This document shows positions 11,700 through 23,897 of a DNA stretch of 64,000 nucleotides, piece by piece; the first letter of the stretch is position 1; the number at the start of each line of letters is the position of its first letter. Source of the stretch: Dryococelus australis (lineage: Eukaryota > Arthropoda > Insecta > Phasmatodea > Phasmatidae); the NCBI GenBank assembly GCA_029891345.1, contig CM056995.1, positions 218,516,275 through 218,580,274 of the forward strand. Reading direction: 5' to 3'. The notes under the pieces were generated by a model. It was not told where the DNA came from and made no database searches. It was given only the letters and a program-made list of their open reading frames with translations. Both the position numbers and the translations under genes were made by a program.

Positions 11700-12037
11700 A
11701 TATACTTGTGACTTAAGTATATTTAAAAATAAAAGAATACTGTTGATAAGATACACAGTTTTCTTTATTAATGAGCCTTATCTTAATTTTTTTAACAGTT
11801 GGCGCAGTCATTCTATTCTATAATTTAGTGGCATGTGTAAACCCTATAGAGCTTCGGCCCCCTGGTCAGACCCAGCCCACCCGTAGACACTCGATAGGAG
11901 TAAACAGAATGCCAATTTATTTCCAATTCAATTTTAATTGCCCTGTCCAATATTGGCAATGTGAAAACAGAAAATTATTTGATATAATGCAGACCTGCAA
12001 TTTTAATGAATGTTATTCATTGTTATGGACTTTTTAA

Positions 12038-12100
<63 letters not shown>

Positions 12101-13640
12101 TTATATTCATACATGCTACAACATACACCAATGATTCAATAGTGTATGTCCAAAATATTTTGCTTTTATTATTCAGTGGCGCGTGTTTGCAGTTATCAAC
12201 ATTTCTGTTACTAGCTGTATGATCACATGCTAAGGCCATTATTGAAAAGAACCTATGCCACGAATTGCTGTTTTACACATGCAACCCAAATTTGGTGACT
12301 TGTATTTTGCATTTGGCATTTTTCACAATGGTGAGAAAAAATAAAATTATCGCAGATACAGTCATTCGATAAACGAAAGTATAATTGTGAGTGGAGAAAA
12401 GAATTACCATGGTTTGTACATTCCAATTCAAAACTAGTACTACATTGAATATGTAAACGTCTTTCATATACAATTTTTTTTCTGTAATTTGCAATTTTTT
12501 AAATTCCAGTAATTTTACCGGATTTTGTATACAGGAACCAGGAATTCAGCTTCAGGGTTGGTGGCAGCACTGGTATAATGTAAATAAACTGCTTATCATT
12601 TTATGAATATTTTGACCGGAATTGAAAATAAAAATATAGTAATATTGATTCAATAGTAGAGACTAAAGTACAATGATTTATATATGTAAATCCACATTTC
12701 TTTTTACGGTGATGATTGAGAGTTCCTGGTTTAATCCATAATAAATAGAATTTAGCTGTATTGAACTGCCCTTTCTTATTATTTATATTACATTATAACA
12801 TGGTGACTGTCGTGCCTACCAAATCTGAATGCACTGAGGACACCTGTTTTTTATGAGTTGCAAAATCATCAAATTATGTTTAGTTTGTTGAAGTTGCAGA
12901 ATAAACACTTAATGATCACAGTGAATAATTGTGAAAGATTGGCATGTGAAGCAGTAAAAGCAAAGTTAGTTTGAGCAATTGATTACAATATTTTGTGTTG
13001 AATAAAAAAATTTTGAATGTTGGCGTAACCAGTAGAGCAGAGTGCCAGATCATTTCATTGATTAGCCACTTGTACACTCTAGACATATTGTGTGTCAAAA
13101 GTGTATCCCCCCTCCTCTCGTTCCACTTCTTCAGTTGTCTATGTTTAAATGAATGCACCTCTTGTGCAATCATTTACAAGTAATACTTCTTGCAGGAAAA
13201 ATAAAAATAATTTATTTCAAATAATTAACCTCCATAGTTCTTGTGTTTCTATGCCAGTCTATATATTCCGCTGCTGCTGCCCCACGTTTCATCTTTCGTT
13301 CATGTTTACTTCTATCTTTGAGTGGTATTGGCATTCAGTAGAAACCTCTTAATTATACACTTCCTTGAATTATACAAGCCCTAGTTTTTGGTTCCGTTTG
13401 CTTTTTTTTACTACATAGTTTTTCCAATATCTTTTTTCCTTTCATTTATTTGCATTTCGCAACACTTGTTCGTAGTCACATGAAAATTGTAAGTAAGGGG
13501 TTTCTGTGGATTTTTTTTTTTTTTACTTACTGTACAAATATGTGAATGCTAGTCTGTGAATAGGTATGTATTTGTTACGTGCATTTGTTTTTTCTTTGCT
13601 GCCAAAGCAATGATGACTCAAGAGGGTGTACTTTCTTTTT
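11700..13640. other. Non-coding, AT-rich, with a TA array
   Basis: No coherent coding sequence. It holds the (TA)n array at 12041-12105 and, at 13336, a CAGTAGAAACCTC sequence that looks like a pogo-family end. The latter part is presumably the intron before the dsRBD terminal exon. Confidence 0.4.
12041..12105. repeat. (TA)n array
   Basis: About 30 TA units with one register slip (TATAATAT) near the middle, so the array is close to self-complementary. Confidence 0.95.
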
Positions 13641-13644
13641 TTAG

Positions 13645-13727
13645 GGAAAAACAAAAAAGAAGCAAAGAAGGAGGCAGCTAAAGTGGCACTGGCTGCTGTG
13701 TTGGATATTCACTATCCTGATTCATAA
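13645..13727 (+). CDS. Terminal exon with dsRNA-binding-domain C-terminal helix
   Basis: A TTTTTTTAG acceptor is followed by (G)KNKKEAKKEAAKVALAAVL, then DIHYPDS and a TAA stop. 'G.nKKeAKk.AA..AL..L' is the conserved loop and second helix of the double-stranded RNA-binding domain, where the KK pair contacts RNA. The protein ends nine residues after the domain. An AATAAA lies 323 bases downstream. The upstream exon with the first half of the domain was not found in this window, perhaps because the intron is long. I cannot say which dsRBD gene it is. Confidence 0.6.
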
Positions 13728-14049
13728 GAATATTTTTGGAGTTGATCTCATTGTGATGTATTCTCACAGGAACCTTTTTGTTGTTGTCTTGTAGAGTAGG
13801 TGTAACTACTTTGAAACAACTTTTTCAAAAGTTGTTTTGACAATTTGCTTAACCGTTTTTAGCATGTAATTTGCCATAGAATGGTAATCGAATCAAAGAT
13901 GTATTACCTTTTATCTGTGAAATCATTCAGTGTTTTGTAGTGCGAGTGTTATGAAATAACTGTATGTGACCTGTATTGTATATCATTAAAATCATGAGAG
14001 AAATTAACAATTATTGTGATTTTTCTGCTGTGGAGCTGTAATAGATTTT

Positions 14050-14055
14050 AATAAA
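14050..14055 (+). terminator. AATAAA polyadenylation signal of the dsRBD gene
   Basis: TTTTAATAAAGTTC lies in the 3' UTR of the exon ending at 13727. A pogo element begins 14 bases after this hexamer. Confidence 0.55.
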
Positions 14056-14068
14056 GTTCATAGTAATA

Positions 14069-17000
14069 CAGCGAAACCTCCCTTAAATTCTCTGTACTGC
14101 GAAATTTTCCACATAACGAAATTTTTATTTGGTCCTGCCAAACGCCCATAAAAACAACGTATTTTTTACTTCCATTTAGCGGAAATAAATTCTGTATGAA
14201 GTTGTGAAATTCTCTCTACTACGAATCACAGTAGTTTGTTACTGCACAAAACACGACGATGTTGTATATGCAAGCGTCTAGTAGCGGGATGTGAAATACG
14301 TCATGCGCACCACCGTTTATAACTGCTCTGTGGCATGCTGTCTACTATCTTGTCTTCTCAACACATCTGTCAACACTGCGGCCATCCGGCGAGCGAGTCT
14401 GGCTGACTACTTCCCCTGACTAGAGGGGAAATGGTTACCCATAGCAACGAGCGTGGCAACCTAGCATCCCCCCCCCCCACCATTCCACCTTTCTGTCTCA
14501 GCGGTGCACCTTCTTTCCTCCACTCACAGACTATTCTCGTTGCCTAGAGGGAAGTTATTAGCCTCTTCACACGCCACCCCGCCGGCAGCAGCAAACGTAA
14601 TTTTATCAAGATTATTTGTCACTCAAAATAGTTGCACCTAACATCACTTGTATTTCAAAGCAAATGGTTTCACCTGAAAATGTTATGCAAAATATTTTAA
14701 TGAGGAATTATTATTTTAAAAGTAGTTTTCTTTTGTGATTTTTTCCCATAAGGTTGGTGTTTTGTTGTATCTGGCATAAAATTAACATGATTTTAAAATT
14801 TAATATTTATTTATTTATTTATATCAAGGGGCAGCATCTTAGCAAATAAAATCATATGCCCATAAGCATATACTTGAACCCTCCTTGTCACCAAAAATTG
14901 TTTGAACATCACATGACTTGTATTATAAGTGTAAAATCCATTTTCAGTAACTTCTGCAGGAAATCTGAAGATTTATACTAATTTATTTCAATTGATGTGC
15001 ATCTTTTAAATAAACTGATAAAATGTAAGGATCTATTCGACACCTTTTGCCGTCTAATAATAGGTAGGTAAGCACCGACCCGAATGAAGTGTAACTTACA
15101 ACGGGAAATCGGAGGACGTGGTTTTGAATGATTAATTATTAGACAGTGAAGAAATCTGTTATAATCGCCTCATTTATTTATCTCAAAATTAAAAGGTTTT
15201 CTTTGCAGTAAAATATTATTAATTGTTTTAAAAGACAGACTTTTGTCCCGCATGCAAGGTGTCGCCACTGGGCAACAGGTAGCAGCGTGGAGGGGTAATT
15301 CTCCTGCTGCCCCTCCTTCAGCAGCCGCCGAGAACATACTGCCCAATTGATAACTTGTCTGTCCTCTGTTAACTGATGCGCCAAGATGTGTATACAGCAT
15401 TCATACTGTTTGTTTTTTATGTTTAATGTATAGCCCGGGAATCTGTAATGGATGAAAAGGTTAAGGAACAACGTCAGACATAGCAACAAAACCAGAAATT
15501 TTAATTGCAGTAGATAGTGGCCAACAGAAGAAAGAAATTGCCAGAAAATTTGACATTCCGCAATAATTGTTGTCAACAATTATAACAAATAGTGCAAAGA
15601 TTGAGGAAAACATATCCCTTTTTGGAATTTCAAACGGGAAACTGGCTCATGACTGCAAGAGCAACTATTTGGACAATAGGCTGTTTGAATGGATTATGGA
15701 AAGTAAAGCAAAGAAAATCCCACTTTTGTGTGTTATCCTGCAAGAAAAGGGCCGTGCAGTTCCCCGGAAAATTGATATGCAAGCTTCAAACGGCTGGCTT
15801 ACTAAGTTCAAAAAACGGTGGCATTTGGTAGCATTAAAGGTTTGGAGTGTAGAAGCTGGTGTGGATGAAGTCGTAAAAGATTGGAAACCAAAACTGACAG
15901 CTATGTGTAGTGGATATTCCCAAAGCTGTATTTAATGCAGATGAGGCTGGGGTGTTTTGTAGGATGATACCTGATAAAACACTTAGTCTTAAAGGACATG
16001 CATGCCATGGGGGAAAATGCAGTACGGGTGGGTTTGCACTGTTGTTCTGTGCCAATAGTGATGGAACAGAAAAACTGAAACCATTGGTGATTGGGAAATA
16101 CCAGAAGCCAAGATGTTTTAAGAACCAAAAAAAATTGCCATACAAGTAGAGAAGTAATTCAAATTCGTGGATGACATTAGTAATTTTCCAACTTGCTAAT
16201 CTTGATTGCTAAAATGGGTGTTGCAAACAGACAAGTTTTGTTGTTTGTTGATCTGTAGTACCATGCACAGGTTTTTCCAGATTCCAGTAAGCTGAAGAAT
16301 GTAAAAGTAAAATTTTTTCCCCAAATTTTACAAGTCACTTGCAACCCCTTGACCAAGGCATAATTGCACAAGTTAAAAGATTGTACAGACACCACATGGT
16401 ATGTTATTTGCTATGTGAGTTAGCTGCAAACAAAGATGTGTTGGTTTTGAAATGGAACTTGCTGCAAGCCATGCACCGACTGTGCCATTCATGGAGCAGT
16501 ACTTCTGCTTCAACTGGTTCAAGAAAGCTGGCTTTCCAGTTCAGTGGGAAGATGTGCCCCCACATCATGAATGGACTGAAGTAGCAGCTGCTTTAGTTTG
16601 CGAAAACGTTGAGTTTCAAGAGTATGTAGACAGCGACAATGTCCTCATTACATTGTCAACGACCTGCCCTCAACTTCAGGGCTGCCATCTACTTCTGCAA
16701 ATCCTACAGCTCTAAGCAAAGCTAAATCATCTTACAGTGAAGAAGACTGATGATCCAGTGATTCAGCGCTCAGGACAACCTGCTGTTAACAGTGCATGAA
16801 GTGTTTTGGGAAAATTTTGCTTCTGAGAATTTAGCAGAAAACATGAAAGATTTTAAAATTTGGAACATATTGTGCAAAGAGAACTTCAGAACATGTCCAA
16901 ACAATAAAAAATTGATGACTATTTTAAGAATAGCACTTAGGTCCATATAAATGCTTCCTCACCTTTACAAATACGTAGGGCCTATGTTTTATTTCCGTGT

Positions 17001-17186
17001 GTACACTATATTTTTACTGTACAATGGATTTTGCGCTGTAGCTTGTGTACATATTTATCATTTATATTGTCATTATGTTTGTATGCATACATTTTCATTG
17101 TACCCCATATAAAGTACCTCCTTATAACAAAGTGTTAAATTTTTGGTCCCCTGAGTTTTGTTATATAGAGGTTTTACTTTATACTG
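14069..17186 (+). mobile_element. pogo/Tigger-like DNA transposon, full-length but decayed
   Basis: The left end CAGCGAAACCTCCCTT (14069) and right end, read inversely, CAGTATAAAGTAAAACCTC (17186) are pogo-family ends; each is flanked by the TA target duplication (14067-14068 and 17187-17188). The right end has a short insertion relative to the left. The transposase relic lies at 15440-16720. The 14300-14600 stretch is more GC-rich and has poly-C. Confidence 0.75.
15440..16720 (+). pseudogene. Tigger-type DDE transposase (CENP-B-like) relic
   Basis: Forward frames read: IAVDSGQQKKEIARKFDIPQ (CENP-B-type N-terminal helix-turn-helix, near 15510), IEENISLFGISNGKL, WLTKFKKRWH (second helix-turn-helix module), then the DDE region KAVFNADEAGVFCRMIPDKT (first Asp in NADE), CHGGKCSTGG, LFCANSDGTEKLKPLVIGK and CFKN. 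Further on, after degraded sequence where the second Asp should lie, comes the block FTSHLQPLDQGIIAQVKR (third acidic residue, QPLDQG). Stops and frameshifts occur near 15560, 15905, 16150-16330 and elsewhere. The remaining length is near that of a normal Tigger protein. Confidence 0.85.
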
Positions 17187-17245
17187 TAGTGAAGGGATTT
17201 TAGTGGTCTGCAGTATCATTTTTAATAACTAAGTGCTGTTCACTT

Positions 17246-17285
17246 GTATGTGTGTGTGTACCTATGTACATACACACACACATAC
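17246..17285. repeat. (TG)n/(CA)n perfect hairpin
   Basis: Arms GTATGTGTGTGTGTA (17246-17260) and its exact inverse (17271-17285) are separated by 10 bases. It lies 60 bases beyond the pogo element. Confidence 0.9.
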
Positions 17286-17804
17286 TTGTTAGTACTTACA
17301 ATGTTGTGCAAATTTTTTTCTTTTGCAATTTTTACTGAAAAATGGATCAATGGTCCTTGCAATTTGTGAGGGTCTCGTATCTAGGTGCTGCTATTGACGT
17401 GGAATGTATCATTGTGTAAACAGTTACGTATGGCAGTTCAGAATATACTTCAAAAAAATTAGTGCTTTAAGTTATAATTCATTTTATATTTTTATGCTAG
17501 GTGAATCATAGTTTTATAGCTGCAAACAGAACGGGGTGACTGAAAGATGTCGCCTTAGAAAGGCAGCCTTTCAGGATTTTATTGGTCACTGCTAGAGTGA
17601 AGTGACACTGGAAATGCAGTCTTTCTAGTTTCTGAGAATGTATTTGTTTCGCGCACAGAAAAAAGCAAGTCTTTCAAGATTTTTGTACTGACGCGTGCCC
17701 GGTTAGACTGACAGGCACATTGGTCGAGGATTTTGTCAGCTAGACCAAAACAGGGTGGTTTAGTTTAGATATACGAGAAGCGAGGGTGGTTGGTTAGCAC
17801 TTAC

Positions 17805-18000
17805 TTACTCTTGCTTCTTGAGCACTGTGGTCGTGGTGGGTTTCACCCAGTTGTGGAGAGCTTGGCCCATGCCGAAGCTGCGATTCCACTGATAGGCTTC
17901 GTTGGTCCAGAAGTTTATGTCCCAGCCGAATCTCACTTCGGTGTGGGTCCACAATCCTTTTACCACAGGGTAATACGAGGAGTGAATATGTAGACAAGGA
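17805..18000 (-). CDS. Unrecognised tryptophan-rich C-terminal exon
   Basis: The minus-strand frame ends with SYYPVVKGLWTHTEVRFGWD, then INFWTNEAYQWNRSFGMGQA, LHNWVKPTTTTVLKKQE and a TAA stop. Five Trp in about 45 residues, few low-complexity runs, and balanced codons suggest a real protein end. The open frame runs to 18110, but the part upstream of about 18000 looks less protein-like, so an acceptor such as TGGTAAAAG near 17958 may start the exon. The product is unknown to me. A weak likeness of YYPVVKGLW to the MICOS subunit MIC13 motif (YYTVxQGLW) is not followed by further similarity. Confidence 0.4.
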
Positions 18001-18529
18001 GATACGTACAATACAGTGACCGGAGCAGTCGATACTGACCCGTGCCTGGGTTGGGCGGCATGGTCCTGTTCCGCCTGCCTTTCCGGTGTAGGTTCAGGAA
18101 GTGCACTCAACTATCTGGCGGCAAGTAACACTGCATTTTGTTACCTACGCTTTCGGCTGTGCCTCTGACCATAAGGCATAGAGTCTGCTCACAGCTTACT
18201 TGGTACACCGTGATGCGAACAAACTAAACACTATTTATAGTGTTGTTTCGGTTTTGGCTTGCTGGCCAGGCTCTGTAAAGTTTCCACTGATCCCCCACAC
18301 TATGTGGGCTGTTCAGAGACGGGGAGCTGCTTGGGTCACCAATGCTGCCACTGGATGTGTGTTCACACAGGAATGGACAGCATGTCTCATGCTACGAAAT
18401 ATCCCAGCACTAACAATTCTCTTGGATAAAGCAATAACTGGAGACTGTCGTTCCTCCCTAGGTGAAGGTGTTGCTAGTGGAGGTGGCTCCTCTGTTCCTC
18501 TACACCAGCACTCTTGACAGTTGGAAAGC

Positions 18530-19330
18530 AACAGATGGCCGTCTAATTGGGGTGTGAGAAAATATGACGGACCTCTGAAGGGCGCCCATAGTTGTAGCTA
18601 ATTCGGTTATTACAAAATACCCGGTTCTTGTCAAGGGTATACGTAGCAACATATATCTAGCAGGTAGACAGACACTCTAAGAAATAAAAGCTGAACGGTA
18701 GGAAACAAAAGTATGTTTATTGAAGTCTCAATAAACAGGTGTTGCATGCTACCTCCTTCCAGGCAATTGAGTGCGAAGGTTACTACACTGGCCAGGTGTA
18801 GGCGACCTGATTCTGGGTTGTAGAGGGGAAAGATAAATCTTTACGGTAAAATATATTACTATTAAACTGTTCTAATAAAAGGTGTCTAGAGGAGACAAAG
18901 GTGAAGTTAAAATGTATGTGAACATATTCGCTGGTCGTTGGGTTGACTGATCGTCAACGTCAGCAGTAGCCTCAGTGGACGTACTGAATAGAGGTTTTCA
19001 GCACTGGGAAGATGCGGGAGAGAGTCAAGAAGAGAAATGTCCGGAGCCCGGCAGCGTCCGGACTTATATAGTTTAAGCTTGTAGGCTGCGGGGAAGGCGA
19101 GTCCTTACTTGGTTTGTGTGGAAGTTGAAAAACTTTTGTCAGTAGTAGTCAGCGTTTCTGCTTCATGCCTCGTTGGTGGCGTTCGGCCTTGCCTGAGGTC
19201 CAGGCAGCTTATTGGCTCTCAGTTTCGATTCATGTCAAAAATGCCTGATCTATCAATACAATGCACTTATTTAGTGGGTCAGAGCCATACGAAATATCAC
19301 TCTGCTACGTAGTTATATTACTGCATAGGC
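18530..19330 (-). promoter_or_regulatory. Possible minus-strand promoter or solo-LTR-like segment
   Basis: On the minus strand a TATA box (CTATATAAG, 19063-19071) is followed by a GC-rich hairpin (GTCCGGA ... TCCGGAC, 19039-19063) and, about 330 bases on, by an AATAAA in the hairpin at 18714-18737. TATA box, then poly(A) signal within 350 bases is an LTR-like layout. It could instead be the promoter of the gene whose last exon is 17805-18000. I found no clear TG...CA ends or target duplication. Confidence 0.3.
18714..18737. repeat. Hairpin carrying AATAAA on both strands
   Basis: TGTTTATTGA and its exact inverse TCAATAAACA are separated by AGTC. Each strand presents CAATAAAC. Confidence 0.85.
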
Positions 19331-20109
19331 AAGTTTTCAGAATATGGAAGTATTGGAAACTGGAATTGTTTCCCCTTTGAAAGGCATCCATTCTAGTATT
19401 GTGGTTTATTGTGCTTGCTCAGAAAATCCGGACAGTGTTCCCCTACTGAAATTATCAAAATGATGCCATATATGTGATTTCAGGCCATTACACATGAGAA
19501 AACTTTTGTCTCTTTTTAAGGATGTGTGTGACTTTTTTTCCTCGCAAAACAAAAACCAAATATAAGTAATGAATAGAGCCAATGTTTTATGGTTTTATGC
19601 TAAAAGGTTGTTTTTTTCCCCCGCAAAATAAATTTGCTGGTATTTAGTTAAAACAGTGTCACTGGATCTAAACGAGCACGGGCATATGATTGGTTGAACA
19701 TACATGTGACAATCTGCTGCGCGCTGCTCAGGTTTAGTTGTCGCTGAAAGTTTAAAAATTGCTGGTTTACATACGCACACCCGCGACAGTGTTAGGCAAT
19801 GAATGTTTATTGTAAATATTATATGTGATTAATTAATTTGAACTTCACATACATTTTGAATGGAATCCAACTTTGAATTACATAAATGGTGAATTTCGAA
19901 TTGACTAAACTTCAAAGCATATAATATCCTTTTCTTCCATTTGAGGGCAAATAAACACTTAAAATTAATAGAAACATCCCCCCCTTCCCTAATCGGCCAG
20001 AAACCCTGCCTTGCTTTAAACCTTCAACTTTCCCACACCAGCTCATACCACATCATCTTTCCCTAAACCATTCCCATATATAACCGTGAAAGAACAACCA
20101 CCCCACAGA

Positions 20110-21335
20110 AACAAATCACATGTACTGAACCTGTCCCACCATAACCTCACTGCTGCTGAAGAAAATATTCTACAAAAAGGTCTTTCCTTCCAAAAAGTTT
20201 GACAATTTTGTCACTGTAAAGGATGCCCTAAGCTTCATACGATGGGTACACGCTGGATGTGTTTCATCGACGACATCATGATATGGACTTCCACTGAAGG
20301 CAACCTAATTCACTTTGTAACCAATTTAAATGCATACAGTATACCCAAGTTCACCTGGTTGTACTTCAAAACACATGCAATATTCCTAGATGTTGAACTC
20401 TTTCTCCACAATGGCAGAATCCAAACTGCTGTACACACCAAACCCATCAACCACCTACAGTACTTACATTTCGACAGCTCCACCCATATTGTGTCAAAAA
20501 AATCCCTACCAACAGTGATCTCAACAAACAGTGTGAACAATAGCCGGAGCATTCCTCGACAGATGTTACCCCAGACGCCTCGTCCACAAACAGATTAAGC
20601 AAGCCATCTCAAATACTGTAACACAAACCAAGGTCAGCCAATCTTGTATTTCCCTGGTGGTCTCGTATAATGAAGGCTTAAATAAACTCGGAAACATTCT
20701 TCACTCTGGATACTAAATTCTAGCTTCACTGCAAACACAAGACCTGCTCTCCAAACCACCCAGATTGGTCTTCAAAAAGCCACCTAACCTCCGCAACAAA
20801 CTGGTTCGTCCTAAGCTGCAGCCTGCTCAAATGCCAATAAAACTATCACTCCCAAAGGATCCCACCCCTGCAATAGCTCTCGCTGTGGCACCTGCACTAT
20901 TCATCAACCCCTAACTTCTTTCGACAGCAGACTCACTAACCATACACACCCTATCAAAGGTAATTACTACTGCGCAACATAAAATCTGATTTATCAGCTA
21001 CAGTGCCTACACTGTAATACAGAATACATCGGCTCACCACCAACACACTCGGGCAAAGAATGGAGGGCTACAACGCAGATCCAAACAATCCATAACTGGC
21101 AACTTCAATAACTTACAAGACAAATCAATTGCAGCACATGCAGCATCACATCACAAAAATTCTGATTCCTGCTACAGTACCAGGGTTGTGAGAGCCCTTC
21201 CACCTTCAAGCAATAGCTCAGAAATCAGAAGCTGGAAATTAGCTCACCAATTTATATAAAATCCAGGCAGCCACCAGGCCTCAATATAAGATAATCACAG
21301 CTCCTTACTACACTTGCAATTTTTCAATTTTTATG
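20110..21335 (+). pseudogene. Penelope-like retroelement, truncated RT plus GIY-YIG
   Basis: Near 20140 LSHHNLTAAEENILQKGLSF matches the N-terminal part of Penelope-like reverse transcriptases. It jumps at once to WMCFIDDIMIWTSTEGNL (FIDD is the catalytic palm motif) and NFLD-like/YLHFDSSTH blocks, so most of the fingers and palm are deleted. Downstream are PPRLVFKKPPNLRNKLVRPK and, near 21000, LIYQLQCLHCNTEYIGS, the start of the GIY-YIG nuclease. Several stops are present. Such elements copy themselves by target-primed reverse transcription; this copy cannot. Confidence 0.75.
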
Positions 21336-21413
21336 CCCCACCCTAGTTTGCCACCTGGCCGTTAGGTTTATTACTAACATTGGCCTTTCACCATACTGCA
21401 GTGTCTTACAACT

Positions 21414-21455
21414 CGCTGCCTGATGAAGCTGGCTTAACCTGCGGAACGTCGCGTT
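21414..21455 (+). ncRNA. Degenerate hammerhead-ribozyme-like core
   Basis: CCTGATGA at 21419-21426 is followed by a short stem (GCTGG / CCTGC around CTTAA) and GGAACGTCGCG. Penelope-like elements are known to carry hammerhead motifs with CTGATGA and GAAAC cores near their terminal repeats. Here the second core reads GGAAC instead of GAAAC, so activity is doubtful. The position just after the Penelope relic supports the call. Confidence 0.45.
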
Positions 21456-21639
21456 CGTGCAATGGCGTGAGAAAACTGTTTCGTCCTACTTTGTATGTGT
21501 GCCTATCGACAGTTACCAGACTGTGGGTACTTGGATTCATATCATTTATGTATTTTTTGTTGCGTATCTGCTTATTTTCACTTACTGACATGTTAATGTT
21601 TTAAATTAATAGACTTAAAATTAACATGGTTTTACTGTA

Positions 21640-23890
21640 TGTTCTGCCTTTTATTAAAAAATACTATTAGCCAAAAGGAATGTTTATTCATGCAACAAAA
21701 ACAGATGCTTGTGAGAGTGAGGGGTGTTATTTCTTTGCTGAAGTGTTCCAAAGATGGCAGCATAAAAATTATTGAGTCAAAAATACACTTTATCTTTCAA
21801 AAAGTAACAAAGCATTCTTAATGTGCTTCGTGAAATGAGAAATGTACCCTTTTATTATAATTAAAAAACATTAATATTAATTGTTTGTGGCAAATAGTCT
21901 TGAAATATAACCATTTGTGTTTCGCAAAATCGTATTGCAATGCAGTAGACTACCGTTTAGTTATGCTTCGCTTAACTGGTTTTCTGCTTATCCGTGCGGC
22001 GGTCAGGCGATACTGTAAAGGCTGTCGTTTAACAAGCAACGGTATGCTACGTCTATCGCTGTACCGCGTGAGCTGATGTTTGTCTTTTTGTCAGCATGCC
22101 ACAAAAACGTGCGTAAGTCATCCATTTCCTCCCGTTAAAGTGCGCATCTCGGGTTGTGTCCGAAATGGCAGATTTTGTTGACTAAATGATCACTTGACCT
22201 GATTTTGCATACAAAAATGACATTTCTGGTAATTTGGTATTTAGTATTTTCTATCTAGTGGCGGGTTTGAGCTAAAATACAAAAAGGAACACATGGGCAA
22301 ATGTTTAATTAAATAAAAATGGTACATTAAATACACTAGTGAAACTTACAAAATGACAAATTATACAATAACGAATTTGCCATTGCAGTTTCGGACACGG
22401 TTTCAGTTCCCCCAGCCTTCCCTTCTAACAAAACAGGTCTTGCCAGTTTATCGATCGCCGGCCCGGATCATTGGTTGTTAACTTGTTTTCGCAACTTCAA
22501 CAAATCGTAAAAGGACAGTTTAAACTATCGCGGAAAAGTTAGAAATAATAAGACAATTTGAGCATGGTGTGTTATAAACAAACACATAAGAAAATTGTAG
22601 TATTTTTCAAGAAAGGCACGGTTGAACTTTATTGCATTTTTTTCATATCAAGTGTTTAAATGTTAATAAAAGCTAAACATTTCAGAAATTTTAAACTTTT
22701 GTGTCTTTGTAAATTATAATTTTAATATGCTTTTGCATTGTAAGGGTTATTTTTTTTATTGGGGATTATACAGTACTGTTTAAATGCCAGGTTGCCTCAT
22801 TTAATGTCCCAATATAGTCCAGTCTATTGCATTGCCAGACTTGCCAACTTTCATGATTTTTCCATAAAATGTACGGAAATCATACCCTTTTTACGATTTT
22901 ACGAAAACGCCGTGATTTTTTCCGAATTCCGATACTGGTAAAAATTTATAGTAAACATTTACTAAGAGGAGACATTCGATACCTCGATATCGTTCGATAC
23001 TGCGACGTATCGAGTATCGCGATATGTATACATTTGTTCGATGCTTGGTTTAGTCTGCCTGCCATTTTCACAATTGTCTCATGAAGCAGCACTATTTATT
23101 TTGGTTCTACATTTTACTGGTTTCGTAAACCCGGTGAAATGTCGTATTTATTTAATGATTCATCTAATTAATATGTACAGATGGCAGAGAAATATGTAGT
23201 ACGGATTGCTACAGAGCGTGTATTCTGGAATTGCAAATTGGAATTACGAACAGTAAGTCTGTGTATTGTAAATAACGTATTTTGAAACTGTTATAAAATG
23301 TTTGGTTGAAATGTATGTGGCCTACAAAACCATTTCAACTCTGTATGGAAATGTAAAAATAACACATTTATTGTATGGAAAACTAACTTCGCTTAAAAGA
23401 TGTACGTCCTAAGCGTGTTTAATATTTGAATCGGTACTACCTACCTATTGTGTGTGTGTGTTTTTTTTCCTTCAGTAATGTTTAAACTTGACATGTTATA
23501 TGATAATTCGAATGTTTCTTTCATACGAGCAAATTTTAGTATCTTCAATTAAAACAGTATGTAATTTAAAATGGTAGTACGTATGGTGAGTCAATAGATA
23601 TTGATGGTCTTAACATCAAGGTCTTGACAGGCCAATTCTCGTAAGAAGAGGTACAAAACAACGCCGTCTCATGAGACGTTACCAACTAAAGTCTCTCCCA
23701 ACCCCATCCATTCAACTGGCCACTGGCAATAAAATTAAGAGAGCCGAGCAGTAGGTATAACTTTGCTATAATGAAAACAAGGTAGATTGGAATGGTAACC
23801 TACATTGATAATAGCATTTGTTCTACTCGTTTTCTTCGTAGTTAGAGTAGCTGTTTAACAATAATACATTGCAGCCTTGCACGTCTAAAA
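21640..23890. other. Non-coding stretch with transposon-end scraps
   Basis: At 21942 CAGTAGACTACCG followed by CTTATCCG resembles a pogo/jerky-type end. GTGTCCGAAA near 22158 has an inverse near 22392 and may bound a 240-base MITE. At 22975-23030 CGATA/TATCG motifs repeat in both orientations. No gene recognised. Confidence 0.35.
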
Positions 23891-23897
23891 ATAGTTA

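Noticed and set aside
12003-12239. Frames made of repeated Tyr-Ile
   Set aside because: Translation of the (TA)n array only.
15170-15579. Minus-strand frames inside the pogo element
   Set aside because: Shadow of the transposon interior; no family match and opposite to the transposase.
17805-18000. MIC13/QIL1 assignment
   Set aside because: Only about nine residues resemble the motif; the rest does not fit.
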